A stretch of DNA of 64,000 nt, from the NCBI RefSeq assembly GCF_900120295.1, contig NZ_LT635470.1, forward strand, positions 248,001 through 312,000. The letters are read 5' to 3'. The notes under the pieces are model-generated. The model searched no databases and was not told where the DNA came from. It saw nothing but the letters and a program-made list of their open reading frames with translations. The translations under genes and the position numbers were made by a program. Each line of letters begins with the position of its first letter. Positions within the stretch are counted from its first letter, which is position 1. Positions 27,217 to 35,739 of this stretch are shown one piece after another. The stretch is from Blautia sp. Marseille-P3201T. Its GTDB lineage: Bacteria; Bacillota; Clostridia; Lachnospirales; Lachnospiraceae.

Positions 27217-27885
27217 ATGGGTTGCAGGATTTTAATTGTCGATGATGAGACAGGAATTTTACAGCTTTTAAAGGATTATTTTGAAATACAGGGATATGAA
27301 GTTTTAACTGCCCAAAATGGAAAGGAAGCCATAGACAAATCTATGGAGGATTTAGATTTGATTTTACTTGATATCAATTTACCGGATATTGATGGTCTGC
27401 ATGTGTGTCAGGAAATCAGAGAAAAAATTCAGTGTCCTATTTTGTTTTTAACTGCGAAAATAGAAGAACAGGACAGGATTAATGGCTTTTTAATGGGTGG
27501 TGATGATTATATTTTAAAGCCTTTCTCCATAGAGGAATTAGGTGCAAGAGTCATGGCACATATTAGAAGAGAAAAGCGACATCAGCCTGGAAAGGAGTCT
27601 CAAAAGGGCTTTGTAATTTCTTATAGTCAGCGGAGTATTTTTTATGATGGAACGCCTATTACATTTACAAAAACAGAGTTTAATATTTTGGAATTGTTGT
27701 CTATGAACCCCGGACAGATATTTAGTAAGGAGCAGATTTATGAGCAGGTAAGAGGCATTGACGGTACAGGAGATAACACCATTATTACAGAGCATATCAG
27801 GCGTATTCGCAATAAAATCAGTGCATATACAGACAGAGAGTATATTAAAACGGTATGGGGAGTGGGGTATCAATGGATTGGATAG
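27217..27885 (+). CDS. OmpR/PhoB-family response regulator
   Basis: A 222-residue regulator. The receiver domain has Asp9-Asp10, the phospho-acceptor Asp52 (LLLDINLP) and Lys at about 101 (LKPFS). A winged-helix DNA-binding domain fills about 130-222 (FTKTEFNILELL, EHIRRIRNKI). It begins an operon with a histidine kinase and an ABC exporter, which it probably controls in response to a cell-envelope or peptide signal. Confidence 0.93.
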   Translation: MGCRILIVDDETGILQLLKDYFEIQGYEVLTAQNGKEAIDKSMEDLDLILLDINLPDIDGLHVCQEIREKIQCPILFLTAKIEEQDRINGFLMGGDDYILKPFSIEELGARVMAHIRREKRHQPGKESQKGFVISYSQRSIFYDGTPITFTKTEFNILELLSMNPGQIFSKEQIYEQVRGIDGTGDNTIITEHIRRIRNKISAYTDREYIKTVWGVGYQWIG

Positions 27886-29018
27886 ACGTAAAGCTTGAAA
27901 ACTTGAAAAGGCGAATACAGGAAATGTCTTTATTCCGTGGGATTTTATGCTATTTTCTTATCTACGGAGGGGCTGCATTCATACTTACCATTCTCACAGT
28001 GCGTATTTGCGACAGACGGCTTTTGATGTGGCATACAGGAAGAATAGAATTGGAGAATTGGCAGGTGATTTTATGGGGAATAAGTTCCAGATTTTCCGGC
28101 TTTTTCTACTTGGCAGTATCGGTAATTTTTATGCTGAAACAATTTTATAAGAACAGATTAAAGATGCCTTTTGCGCTTTTAGAAAAGGGAGTTCTGGAAA
28201 TACAAAATCAGAATTTACAGTTTTCTCTGGAATATGAAAGTCAGGATGAGATGGGACAGCTTTTAAAATCCATGGATAAAATGAGGGAAACTTTGATAGA
28301 AAATTATGAGTATATGTGGAAGCTCATAGAGGAACAAAAACAGTTAAATGCAGCATTTGCCCATGATTTACGCACACCTTTAACGGTTTTAAAAGGATAC
28401 TGTGAGTTTTTAAGCAGGTATCTGCCTCAAGGGGCAGTGAGCCAGGAAAAGATGGCAGATATTTTGCTTTTAATGACAAAACAGTTGGAACGTTTGTCTG
28501 ATTTCAGCAAGACCATGAAAGAAGTTCGCAATCTGGATGAATATCCTATTGAAAAGGAAAATACAGAACTGTTCCATTTTTGTAAAACCATAGAAGGTAT
28601 TACAGAAGCTCTGAATATGGGAGGAGATGTTACACTTTCTGTAAAATATTTATCTGAGGAAATGGAAAAACAGAAGGTATTTTTTGATGAAAATATTGTG
28701 CTGGAAGTTTTAGACAACCTGTTATCCAATGCCATTCGTTTTGCCAAGAGTCAGGTCATTGTGTCCATTGAAATTGAAGAAAAAGCAATGGGAAAATACA
28801 TGTATTTATATGTAGAGGATGACGGAAAAGGCTTTTTAGACAGTGAATTGCATAAAGCTATTGCACCATATTACAGCAGCGAACAGGAAGAGGAACATTT
28901 CGGGATTGGACTTTATATCTGTAATATACTCTGTAATTTACACGGAGGAACAGTCAGTCTGGCAAACAGAATAGACGGAAATGGAGCAATTATTTCAGCC
29001 TCCTTTTTGATTTCTTAA
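27873..29018 (+). CDS. Sensor histidine kinase
   Basis: A 381-residue membrane kinase overlapping the regulator gene by 13 bases. The start at 27873 has GGGAGTGGGG seven bases upstream; 27855 is a possible earlier start. Two transmembrane segments lie at about 22-45 and 65-88, so the external loop is short (about 20 residues). A HAMP-like region, then the H-box with His164 (FAHDLRTPLT), N-box (NLLSNAIRF) and G-boxes (DDGKGF, GIGLYI) follow. The small sensor loop is typical of kinases that sense through the membrane or through their ABC partner. Confidence 0.92.
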   Translation: MDWIDVKLENLKRRIQEMSLFRGILCYFLIYGGAAFILTILTVRICDRRLLMWHTGRIELENWQVILWGISSRFSGFFYLAVSVIFMLKQFYKNRLKMPFALLEKGVLEIQNQNLQFSLEYESQDEMGQLLKSMDKMRETLIENYEYMWKLIEEQKQLNAAFAHDLRTPLTVLKGYCEFLSRYLPQGAVSQEKMADILLLMTKQLERLSDFSKTMKEVRNLDEYPIEKENTELFHFCKTIEGITEALNMGGDVTLSVKYLSEEMEKQKVFFDENIVLEVLDNLLSNAIRFAKSQVIVSIEIEEKAMGKYMYLYVEDDGKGFLDSELHKAIAPYYSSEQEEEHFGIGLYICNILCNLHGGTVSLANRIDGNGAIISASFLIS

Positions 29019-29098
29019 AGAATTTTTAGGAAAAAGTAGATAGAATGTAGAGTTTTTTCTTTTAAGATAAGAACATCAAAGAAAAGGGAGATGAAATT

Positions 29099-29986
29099 AT
29101 GAGTTTAGAAATTGAAATAAAAAACCTGAGTAAAAATTATGGAAAAAAACAGGCGCTTGACCATGTAAATCTTACGATTTCACAGGGCATGTTCGGACTT
29201 TTGGGAAGAAACGGAGCAGGGAAAACCACGTTGATGAAAACTCTTGTAACCCTTCTGAAAAAGCAGCAGGGAAGTATTACGATTTGCGGAATACCTGTGG
29301 AAGAAACCGCAGAAATCAGAGAAATAGTGGGCTATCTGCCACAGGATTTTTCCATGTATCCCAATATGACGGTGTATGAGGCGATGGATTATCTGGGCGT
29401 TTTGTCCGGTATGTCAAAAGAGGAGAGAAGAAAAAGAATACCTAAGCTTTTGAAACGTGTAAATCTTCAGGATGACAGAGGAAAGAAAGTAAAGGCTTTG
29501 TCAGGAGGAATGAGAAGAAGACTGGGGATTGCACAGGCAATTCTTCATAATCCAAAGGTACTGATTGTAGATGAGCCTACCGCCGGTCTGGACCCGGAGG
29601 AACGAGTACGTTTTCGAAATCTTTTAAGTGAAATTGCAGAAGAAAGAATTGTAATTTTATCTACTCATATCGTAGGAGATATTGAAGCTACCTGCGAAAA
29701 TATTGCAGTTATGGATGGGGGAAAAATCCTTTTTAAAGGTACGGTAGAGGACTTCCTTTCTCTGGCAGAAGGCAAAGTTTATACAGTAAAAGTCAGCAAA
29801 AAGGAACTGCCTCGATTAAAGAGGGAATATCGTGTGACAGGTATGCTTACTACGGGAAATAACGTTTCTGTAAGATTTATTTCTGATGAGAGACCGCCGT
29901 TTGCAGCAGAAATATGTACGGCAGGAGTGGAGGACGCTTATATGTATCTCATGGGAGAAAAGGCAGGTGAGATGGATGTTCTTTAA
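29099..29986 (+). CDS. ABC exporter ATP-binding protein
   Basis: A 295-residue ATPase with Walker A GRNGAGKTT (about 36-44), signature LSGGMRRRLG and Walker B LIVDEPTAGLDP, followed by a roughly 70-residue C-terminal extension common in drug/peptide exporters. It lies behind the two-component genes and overlaps the first permease gene. The likely cargo is an antibiotic, peptide or lipid; specificity is not visible. Confidence 0.9.
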   Translation: MSLEIEIKNLSKNYGKKQALDHVNLTISQGMFGLLGRNGAGKTTLMKTLVTLLKKQQGSITICGIPVEETAEIREIVGYLPQDFSMYPNMTVYEAMDYLGVLSGMSKEERRKRIPKLLKRVNLQDDRGKKVKALSGGMRRRLGIAQAILHNPKVLIVDEPTAGLDPEERVRFRNLLSEIAEERIVILSTHIVGDIEATCENIAVMDGGKILFKGTVEDFLSLAEGKVYTVKVSKKELPRLKREYRVTGMLTTGNNVSVRFISDERPPFAAEICTAGVEDAYMYLMGEKAGEMDVL

Positions 29987-31223
29987 GCTATTGCAAAAGG
30001 AATGTATGCAGACTTTTAAAAGTCTGATTTATTGGATTTATGTAATTTGTGTGTTGCTGTTTTTCTTTACGCAGATGGGAAGTCCGGAGTTTGATGCAAA
30101 GAAACCTGTAAAAACAGAAAACGGAGTATATGGAACTGTTTTTTCAAAAGATGAAAAGGATATTCAGGAAGTTTTGTTAGGGGAACTGGCACAGGACTTT
30201 TATGAAAATAGCTGGAGAACGTATCCGGCAGGTTTTATCAAATATGTGAAGTTAGATGAAAAAGAAACACAGGAAATCGATAATATTCTGGAGGAAATGA
30301 CAGGACTTACAGAAGAACAGAGAAGGATGTCAATCGAAAAATTTGAAGAAGAAATTTCACAGCCTTATATGTCTCCTGATTTTCGTCTTCCTGTAAAAGA
30401 GGGTGTTTCTTATGAAACTTTTAAGGAAAATATGAAAAAAGTATGCGTTATTTTAGGAGCGGGTTCCTCTTATGAGGAGGGTAAATTCAGTCAGGGTGTA
30501 GAAGTTCCGGCAGATTATGAAGATGCTGTGGCAGAGTATGAAAATCTCATAGAAAAGGATAAATTTACAGGAGGATATGCAAGACTCTTCAGTGATTATC
30601 TGGGTATTGTTTTAGGAATTATGCCTGTGTTCGTAGCTGTTACAAGATGTATGCGAGACAGAAGAGCAAAAATGCAGGAACTGATTTATGTTCGTAAAGT
30701 TTCTTCCGGTACCGTAATCTTAAGCAGATATATCGCTATGGTAGTGACCATGCTTTTACCGGTAATTTTTGCAGCCCTTTATACTTTGATGCAATGTATT
30801 GGTTATACAAAAGGTATGGATATTGCCATTGATTATCTGGCATTTGTACCTTCTGTATTTGTCTGGCTGCTGCCGGAAATTATGGTAGTATCTGCACTTG
30901 GTATGTTTTTGACAGAGCTTACAGATACAGCCATTGCGGTTCTCGTGCAGGCAGTATGGTGGTATACCGGTGTATTTATGCAGGGAGATGTTTTAACTTC
31001 CGGAGATTTTGGTTTCCATCTGGTTATACGTCATAACAGCGTATTAGATTATCAGGTGTTTGCAGACCATTATCAGGAATTTATTATAAACAGAGCCTTT
31101 TATGCAGGAGTGGCATTGTTTTTCGTTGTACTGTCTGTATGGGTTTACAGTATGAAAAGAAAAGGAGCGTGGGATTTTTATGGAAAGATACTTCGTGGTA
31201 GCAAAAGAAAATCAAAAGCATAA
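29976..31223 (+). CDS. ABC-2-type exporter permease, large subunit
   Basis: A 415-residue membrane protein. One N-terminal helix (about 13-30) precedes an external domain of about 190 residues and then about six helices. The start at 29976 (MFFKLLQKE) overlaps the ATPase stop by 11 bases; the open frame extends upstream but would overlap by 100 bases. It pairs with the next, smaller permease. Family resemblance is to ABC-2 permeases without close assignment. Confidence 0.8.
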   Translation: MFFKLLQKECMQTFKSLIYWIYVICVLLFFFTQMGSPEFDAKKPVKTENGVYGTVFSKDEKDIQEVLLGELAQDFYENSWRTYPAGFIKYVKLDEKETQEIDNILEEMTGLTEEQRRMSIEKFEEEISQPYMSPDFRLPVKEGVSYETFKENMKKVCVILGAGSSYEEGKFSQGVEVPADYEDAVAEYENLIEKDKFTGGYARLFSDYLGIVLGIMPVFVAVTRCMRDRRAKMQELIYVRKVSSGTVILSRYIAMVVTMLLPVIFAALYTLMQCIGYTKGMDIAIDYLAFVPSVFVWLLPEIMVVSALGMFLTELTDTAIAVLVQAVWWYTGVFMQGDVLTSGDFGFHLVIRHNSVLDYQVFADHYQEFIINRAFYAGVALFFVVLSVWVYSMKRKGAWDFYGKILRGSKRKSKA

Positions 31224-31800
31224 TCTACGGATACCATTTTTACTTTGTAGTTTACTTCTTATAGTTTCCCCTCTTTTTCTGGGGATGGAAAACCTTACAG
31301 AGCCGGAAACTGCAAAAGTTTTGGAATATTATGTGGCACTTATCAGTGTGATTTTATTGCCGGCAGTTTTCCTGCCGGAACAAGACAAAGACATTAGAGA
31401 TTTGTTATCATCAAAGTATACGCCCATGGCAAAGTTGTATGGCATTCGGATTATACAGGCGATGCTCTATTTAATGTTACTTTTAGGCGTTTATATGTGT
31501 ATTTTAAAAGCAGGAAATTGTGAATTTGCTTTTGGAAAATTGTATATGGGCGAGCTGGCAACTATGGTATTCTTAGGAGGAATGGGCGTTTTTTTCTATG
31601 CACTGACGGATCAGGTAGTGGTGGGCTATATGATACCGCTTCTGTATTATATGTTGAATATTACCATTCCCATTAACAGGATAGGCACATTTTATCTGTT
31701 TTCCATGAGTATTGGCAAATATGAGTGGAAATGGACTTTGGGAATGGCAGGTGTTGTGCTTTTGGCTGCAGGAATAGCTATTCGCTCCAAAAGAAAATAA
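31180..31800 (+). CDS. Membrane protein, second permease subunit of the exporter
   Basis: A 206-residue protein with about six transmembrane helices that overlaps the previous permease gene by 44 bases. The ATG has AAAAGGAGCG upstream. It has no recognised domain; the overlap and membrane topology suggest it completes the ABC exporter. Confidence 0.7.
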   Translation: MERYFVVAKENQKHNLRIPFLLCSLLLIVSPLFLGMENLTEPETAKVLEYYVALISVILLPAVFLPEQDKDIRDLLSSKYTPMAKLYGIRIIQAMLYLMLLLGVYMCILKAGNCEFAFGKLYMGELATMVFLGGMGVFFYALTDQVVVGYMIPLLYYMLNITIPINRIGTFYLFSMSIGKYEWKWTLGMAGVVLLAAGIAIRSKRK

Positions 31801-31828
31801 ATATTTATCGAAAAACGATAAAAAAATA

Positions 31829-31857
31829 TTGAAAAACAAAAAGTTCTGTGGTATTCT
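31829..31857 (+). promoter_or_regulatory. Promoter of the DUF2975 operon
   Basis: TTGAAA (31829-31834), 17 bases, TATTCT (31852-31857). It overlaps the left arm of the upstream operon's terminator. Confidence 0.6.
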
Positions 31858-31886
31858 TTGGTAAAGAAAAATCACAGAACTTTTTT
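31838..31886 (+). terminator. Rho-independent terminator of the two-component/ABC operon
   Basis: Perfect 13-bp arms AAAAAGTTCTGTG (31838-31850) and CACAGAACTTTTT (31873-31885) with a T run to 31886, immediately followed by the next gene's GCAGGAGG. Confidence 0.9.
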
Positions 31887-31900
31887 GCAGGAGGTAAAAC

Positions 31901-32353
31901 ATGAATTGGAACAAGGATAAAAGCTTAAAATTTACAAGAGTTTGTATTTATTTGTTTGCAGTCATTCTTGTGGGAATGTGCATTGGCGCTCCGTGGCTGT
32001 ATCGAGGTTTTTTGGAACTTCGCAGTCCTCTTTTAGACGGAAGGCTGCCGTACTTTTTAGTAACAAATTATACCACAGCAGTTCCCGTTGGAATTGCACT
32101 TTACAAAATGAATGGTTTGTTGAAAAACATCAGTGCAAATGAGGTGTTCATCTCTGAAAATACAGAATATTTAAGACAGCTGTCCTGGTGTTGTGTGGCA
32201 GCAGGAATGATTTTTGCAGCCAGCGGTTTTTATTATTTTCCGTTTTGGTTTTTATGCGGGACAGCCATGTTTATGGCTTTGATACTGCGTGTGATAAAGA
32301 ATGTTTTTGCACAGGCAGAAGAAATTAAAAGAGAAAATGATTATACCATATAG
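31901..32353 (+). CDS. DUF2975-family membrane protein
   Basis: A 150-residue protein with four predicted transmembrane helices (about 13-35, 55-75, 95-115 and 118-138). This family is regularly encoded next to a small YozG-like HTH regulator, as here. Function is unknown. The GCAGGAGG site abuts the upstream terminator. Confidence 0.82.
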   Translation: MNWNKDKSLKFTRVCIYLFAVILVGMCIGAPWLYRGFLELRSPLLDGRLPYFLVTNYTTAVPVGIALYKMNGLLKNISANEVFISENTEYLRQLSWCCVAAGMIFAASGFYYFPFWFLCGTAMFMALILRVIKNVFAQAEEIKRENDYTI

Positions 32354-32367
32354 GAAGGGTGATAAGA

Positions 32368-32583
32368 ATGCCTATTGTAGTTAATCTTGATGTAGTTATG
32401 GCAAAGAGAAAAATCAGCGCAGGAGATTTGGCAAAAGCCATTGACATTACACCTGCCAATTTATCTGTGTTAAAAAACGGAAAGGCAAAAGCAGTTCGTT
32501 TTACTACTTTGGAAGCTCTTTGTAAGACCTTGGAGTGCCAGCCGGGAGATATTCTGGAGTATGTTTCTGAGGAAGAATTCTAA
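32368..32583 (+). CDS. YozG-like Cro/CI-family regulator
   Basis: A 71-residue helix-turn-helix protein (GDLAKAIDITPANLSVLKNGKAKAVRF-type HTH at about 20-45). The ATG at 32368 has AGGAAGGG eight bases upstream; a GTG at 32359 is inside that site. It is the usual partner of DUF2975 proteins and probably autoregulates the operon. Confidence 0.87.
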   Translation: MPIVVNLDVVMAKRKISAGDLAKAIDITPANLSVLKNGKAKAVRFTTLEALCKTLECQPGDILEYVSEEEF

Positions 32584-32610
32584 ACAGTTTTCAGAAAGTG
32601 AGGAAGAAGA

Positions 32611-33915
32611 ATGGAAGATAAAAATCAGGTAAGTACAGAAATGGGCTTACCTTTAGAAAGTGAACCCTTTTTTAAGGAAATGAAGGTAGATAAATGGGAT
32701 AAAATTTTTGCAGCAGCTTATTTGGTTTTAGGATATGTATTGTGGAAAACAGGACAGTATGACTCTTTTTTTAATATATCAGGCTTTGTTGTTCTTTATA
32801 TTGCAGTAGTTTCTCTGTATTGTTTTGTGAAAGGTTTTCATATAAATGGTGAAAAGATATTTTGGAGTATTATTTTGCTGGGAGTTGGAATACCTTACGG
32901 GTATTATTCAATCATGCCTCTGACACAGTTGGGGATGCTGGGAGTTGTGGGAGCATATTGGACTTTGGTTATGACAGAAGCTCTTGTCTCGGAAGGCAAA
33001 ACCTCTTCGTGGGTACTTCTTGATGTCTGGTATGCTCTGATAATTTTGCCGCTTTCTAATTTTTTATGTCAAATCAGAGTGTTGCTGCAAAGTCTGTTCA
33101 GTAAATCGCAGAAAAGAACAGGAGTTATGATTTTATTGGGGATTGGGATTTCTCTGCCGGTACTTGTTATTATTTTGCCGGTTTTATCCCAGGCAGACGC
33201 AGGATTTTCTCAGATGCTTGGCAGAGCTTTGGGAAATATTTTTGATGGAGGACTTTTCCTTCAGCTATGTATAGAAATTCCTATTGTGCTTATTCTTTCT
33301 TCTCTGATGTTTGGCACTGTTTATGGGGGAATTTATCAGAGAAATATAGAAAAAGGCCTCTGTAAAGAACATCATGAAATATCAGGAGAAGGTTTGCATA
33401 TAATACCGGATGTGGCAATTTATACCTTTGCCGGAATTATCGGATTTACTTATGTTTTGTTTATCGCTTTTCAGGCAAAATATCTTTTTTCTGCCTGTGC
33501 AGGTATTTTACCGGAGAGCTTTACTTATGCGGAATATGCAAGACAGGGCTTTTTTGAGCTCTGCGGAATTACTGCTTTTAATGTACTTCTTCTCCTTTTT
33601 ATGAATGTTTTTACAAGAACCATAACAAGAGAAAACAAAGTACTTTCTGTAATAAATGTAGCTTTTTCCACAGTGACAATTTTACTTTTGATTACGGCAA
33701 TGAGTAAGATGGGAATGTATATTGCAGTTTATGGTTTTACCATAAAGAGAATACAGGCAAGTGTATTTATGATATGGCTGTTTCTTGTTCTTGCTATGAT
33801 TATCTATCATCAGAAAAAGAAAATTCCATTGGTTCGCCGGGCTGTTTTTTCAGGTGCGGTTCTCTTTACCTTGCTGTGTATATTGCCTTTGGAAGCGATG
33901 CTTTCACTGTACTAG
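32611..33915 (+). CDS. DUF4153/DUF4173-like integral membrane protein
   Basis: A 434-residue protein with about eleven hydrophobic segments and no catalytic motif I can name. The pattern of N-terminal paired helices and a loop around 240-265 resembles the DUF4153/DUF4173 group, from memory and with low certainty. GTGAGGAAGAAG precedes the ATG, and the gene follows the HTH gene by 27 bases, so it is likely in the same operon. Confidence 0.65.
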   Translation: MEDKNQVSTEMGLPLESEPFFKEMKVDKWDKIFAAAYLVLGYVLWKTGQYDSFFNISGFVVLYIAVVSLYCFVKGFHINGEKIFWSIILLGVGIPYGYYSIMPLTQLGMLGVVGAYWTLVMTEALVSEGKTSSWVLLDVWYALIILPLSNFLCQIRVLLQSLFSKSQKRTGVMILLGIGISLPVLVIILPVLSQADAGFSQMLGRALGNIFDGGLFLQLCIEIPIVLILSSLMFGTVYGGIYQRNIEKGLCKEHHEISGEGLHIIPDVAIYTFAGIIGFTYVLFIAFQAKYLFSACAGILPESFTYAEYARQGFFELCGITAFNVLLLLFMNVFTRTITRENKVLSVINVAFSTVTILLLITAMSKMGMYIAVYGFTIKRIQASVFMIWLFLVLAMIIYHQKKKIPLVRRAVFSGAVLFTLLCILPLEAMLSLY

Positions 33916-33935
33916 AAAAACAACAGAAAAAGTGG

Positions 33936-33964
33936 TTGCCAGAAACTCTATACTTGTATATACT
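33936..33964 (+). promoter_or_regulatory. Promoter of the first MATE gene
   Basis: TTGCCA (33936-33941), 17 bases, TATACT (33959-33964). Confidence 0.6.
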
Positions 33965-34002
33965 ATATTTTTACAGAAACAAACTATACAGGTGAGGTGT
34001 TT

Positions 34003-35355
34003 ATGGAAACAAAGGATTTTATGACAAAACCGGTAAAAGGGTTATTTTTTCATTATTTAATCCCGTCTATTATGGGCACAATGGTAACTTCCATTTATGT
34101 TCTGGCAGATACCATTATTATCGGAAAAGGGTTGGGAAGTGTAGCGATGGCAGCATTAAATATTGCACTTCCCATTTATAATGTGTTCTTTGGATTAGGA
34201 CTTTTGTTTGGTGTCGGTGGTTCTGTTCTGATGTCTATTTTCAGAGGACGAGGAGAGAAAGAAAAGGCAGATGCGTATTTTACAGCTTCCTTTCTTTTAA
34301 ACATTCTTGTATGGCTTTTGCTCCTTGTGGTAAGTGTAGTTTTTATGGAGGATATTGCATGGATTTTAGGAGGAACAGAGGAAACCATGCCTTATATTAT
34401 GGACTATATTCCTTACATTATATGGGGAATGGGAGCATATTTCCTCTCTGCTTTTTTACAGACTTTTGTAAGAAATGACGGCGCTCCGAAGCTGGCAATG
34501 AATGGTGTAATTGCCGGAGGAATTACCAATATTGTATTGGATTATGTGTTTGTATTTCCAATGAAAATGGGTATGGCAGGAGCTGCAATCGCAACAGTCA
34601 TTGGGTCTTATTTAACCGTAGGAATTTTACTTATTCATTTCTTTACAAAGAAAAATCAGTTGAAATTTAATTTCCGCGGTATTCGTTTGAGCTATATTAA
34701 AGATATTATGGTGAACGGAACGGCCAGTTTTTTAATTGAAGTTTCATCAGGAATTACGATTTTTGTGTTTAATTTACAGCTTTTAAAATATGTGGGAAAC
34801 TTAGGGGTTACCGTATTTGGAATTATCTGTAATACATCTATTGTAGTTATGGGATTATGTAAAGGTGTTAATCAGGCATCCCAACCTATTATTTCTATAA
34901 ATCATGGTGCAGGTCAGTTTGAAAGAACTTTTTCTGTAAGAAAACTGACGATGATTACATCTATTATTGTCTGTGGTGTGATTGTAGCGGTTGGAATTTT
35001 TGCACCTGATTTCTTTACCTATATTTTCTTAAATCCTGATAAGGAAATCCTTTCCATGTCAGGAGATGCAGTGCGGATTTACTTTATCGGATTTTTATTT
35101 ACAGCAGTAAATATGGTGTATATCTGTTATTTTCAGTCTGTGGTAGAAAATGGATATTCCTTGCTGCTATGTCTTTTAAGAGGCTGTATTTTGGTGTTGA
35201 TTTTTGTGTATGTACTACCTGTTTTTATGGGGGTTACAGGAATTTGGCTGGCATATCCGGTGGCAGAATTATGTACCATGACAGTGGGAATGTTTGTAAT
35301 AAAGAAAACAGACAGAAAAAATTTTCAAAAAATAGTTGACAAAAGACAAAGTTAA
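34003..35355 (+). CDS. MATE-family efflux transporter
   Basis: A 450-residue, twelve-helix antiporter expected to export drugs or other organic cations using a Na+ or H+ gradient. The two six-helix halves are visible (DTIIIGKGLGSVAMAALNIALP near the start; NGTASFLIEVSSGITIFVFN at the half boundary). The start at 34003 is preferred to GTG 33997 for spacing from GGTGAGG. The Trp T-box promoter lies inside the last 20 bases. Substrate unknown. Confidence 0.9.
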   Translation: METKDFMTKPVKGLFFHYLIPSIMGTMVTSIYVLADTIIIGKGLGSVAMAALNIALPIYNVFFGLGLLFGVGGSVLMSIFRGRGEKEKADAYFTASFLLNILVWLLLLVVSVVFMEDIAWILGGTEETMPYIMDYIPYIIWGMGAYFLSAFLQTFVRNDGAPKLAMNGVIAGGITNIVLDYVFVFPMKMGMAGAAIATVIGSYLTVGILLIHFFTKKNQLKFNFRGIRLSYIKDIMVNGTASFLIEVSSGITIFVFNLQLLKYVGNLGVTVFGIICNTSIVVMGLCKGVNQASQPIISINHGAGQFERTFSVRKLTMITSIIVCGVIVAVGIFAPDFFTYIFLNPDKEILSMSGDAVRIYFIGFLFTAVNMVYICYFQSVVENGYSLLLCLLRGCILVLIFVYVLPVFMGVTGIWLAYPVAELCTMTVGMFVIKKTDRKNFQKIVDKRQS

Positions 35356-35364
35356 GCATAAAAT
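35336..35364 (+). promoter_or_regulatory. Promoter of the T-box/trpXYZ transcript
   Basis: TTGACA (35336-35341), 17 bases, TAAAAT (35359-35364). The -35 box lies within the last codons of the MATE gene. Confidence 0.8.
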
Positions 35365-35370
35365 GATACC

Positions 35371-35652
35371 AACAAAAGCAAAACCGATGAGAAAGAGGAG
35401 TAAGCTTGAAACGAAATTACAGAGAGCGGCAGGTGGTGGAATTGCCGTATGGACTTTGAAGTTGAATGGACTTTCGAGGGCAGCCCGAAATGAAAAGAGT
35501 AGGCGTTGTCGGGAACCGAACCCGTTATCAATCAGGCGTGTATGTCAGTACATGGTAGAGTGGACATTTGGCAATGTCAAGTTGAGTGGTACCGCGATAA
35601 TAAAGGATTTTATTACCGTCTCAAGTTAGTTTCTAACTTGAGGCGTTTTTTT
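35371..35652 (+). promoter_or_regulatory. T-box riboswitch, tryptophan-specific
   Basis: The T-box core GAGTGGTACCGCG lies at about 35584-35596. Stem I parts include GGAGTAAGC and AGAGAG; stem III is CGGG-aaccgaa-CCCG followed by TTATCA. The likely specifier codon is TGG (Trp) at 35467-35469 in GAATGGACTTTCGAG; a second TGGACTTT occurs at 35450. A terminator (CTCAAGTTAG 35620-35629, CTAACTTGAG 35633-35642, T run 35646-35652) competes with the antiterminator. Uncharged tRNA-Trp should therefore turn on the downstream importer. Confidence 0.93.
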
Positions 35653-35683
35653 ATTGTATAGGAAATTGCGTCCTACACAATAA
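35651..35683 (+). repeat. Hairpin repeat copy A (AAATTGCGTC core)
   Basis: Arms 35651-35663 and 35671-35683 (13 bp, one mismatch) around the loop AATTGCG. The same core recurs at 58280-58312 and 62521-62548, each directly after a terminator T run. Confidence 0.8.
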
Positions 35684-35739
35684 AAGGCCCTTGCACATCG
35701 GAATGTAAAAAGAAAAGCAAAGAAAAGGAGAAAAAAATT

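Noticed and set aside
35336-35629. 97-residue plus-strand ORF
   Set aside because: It lies entirely in the T-box promoter and riboswitch, its protein is low-complexity and basic, and it has no ribosome site.
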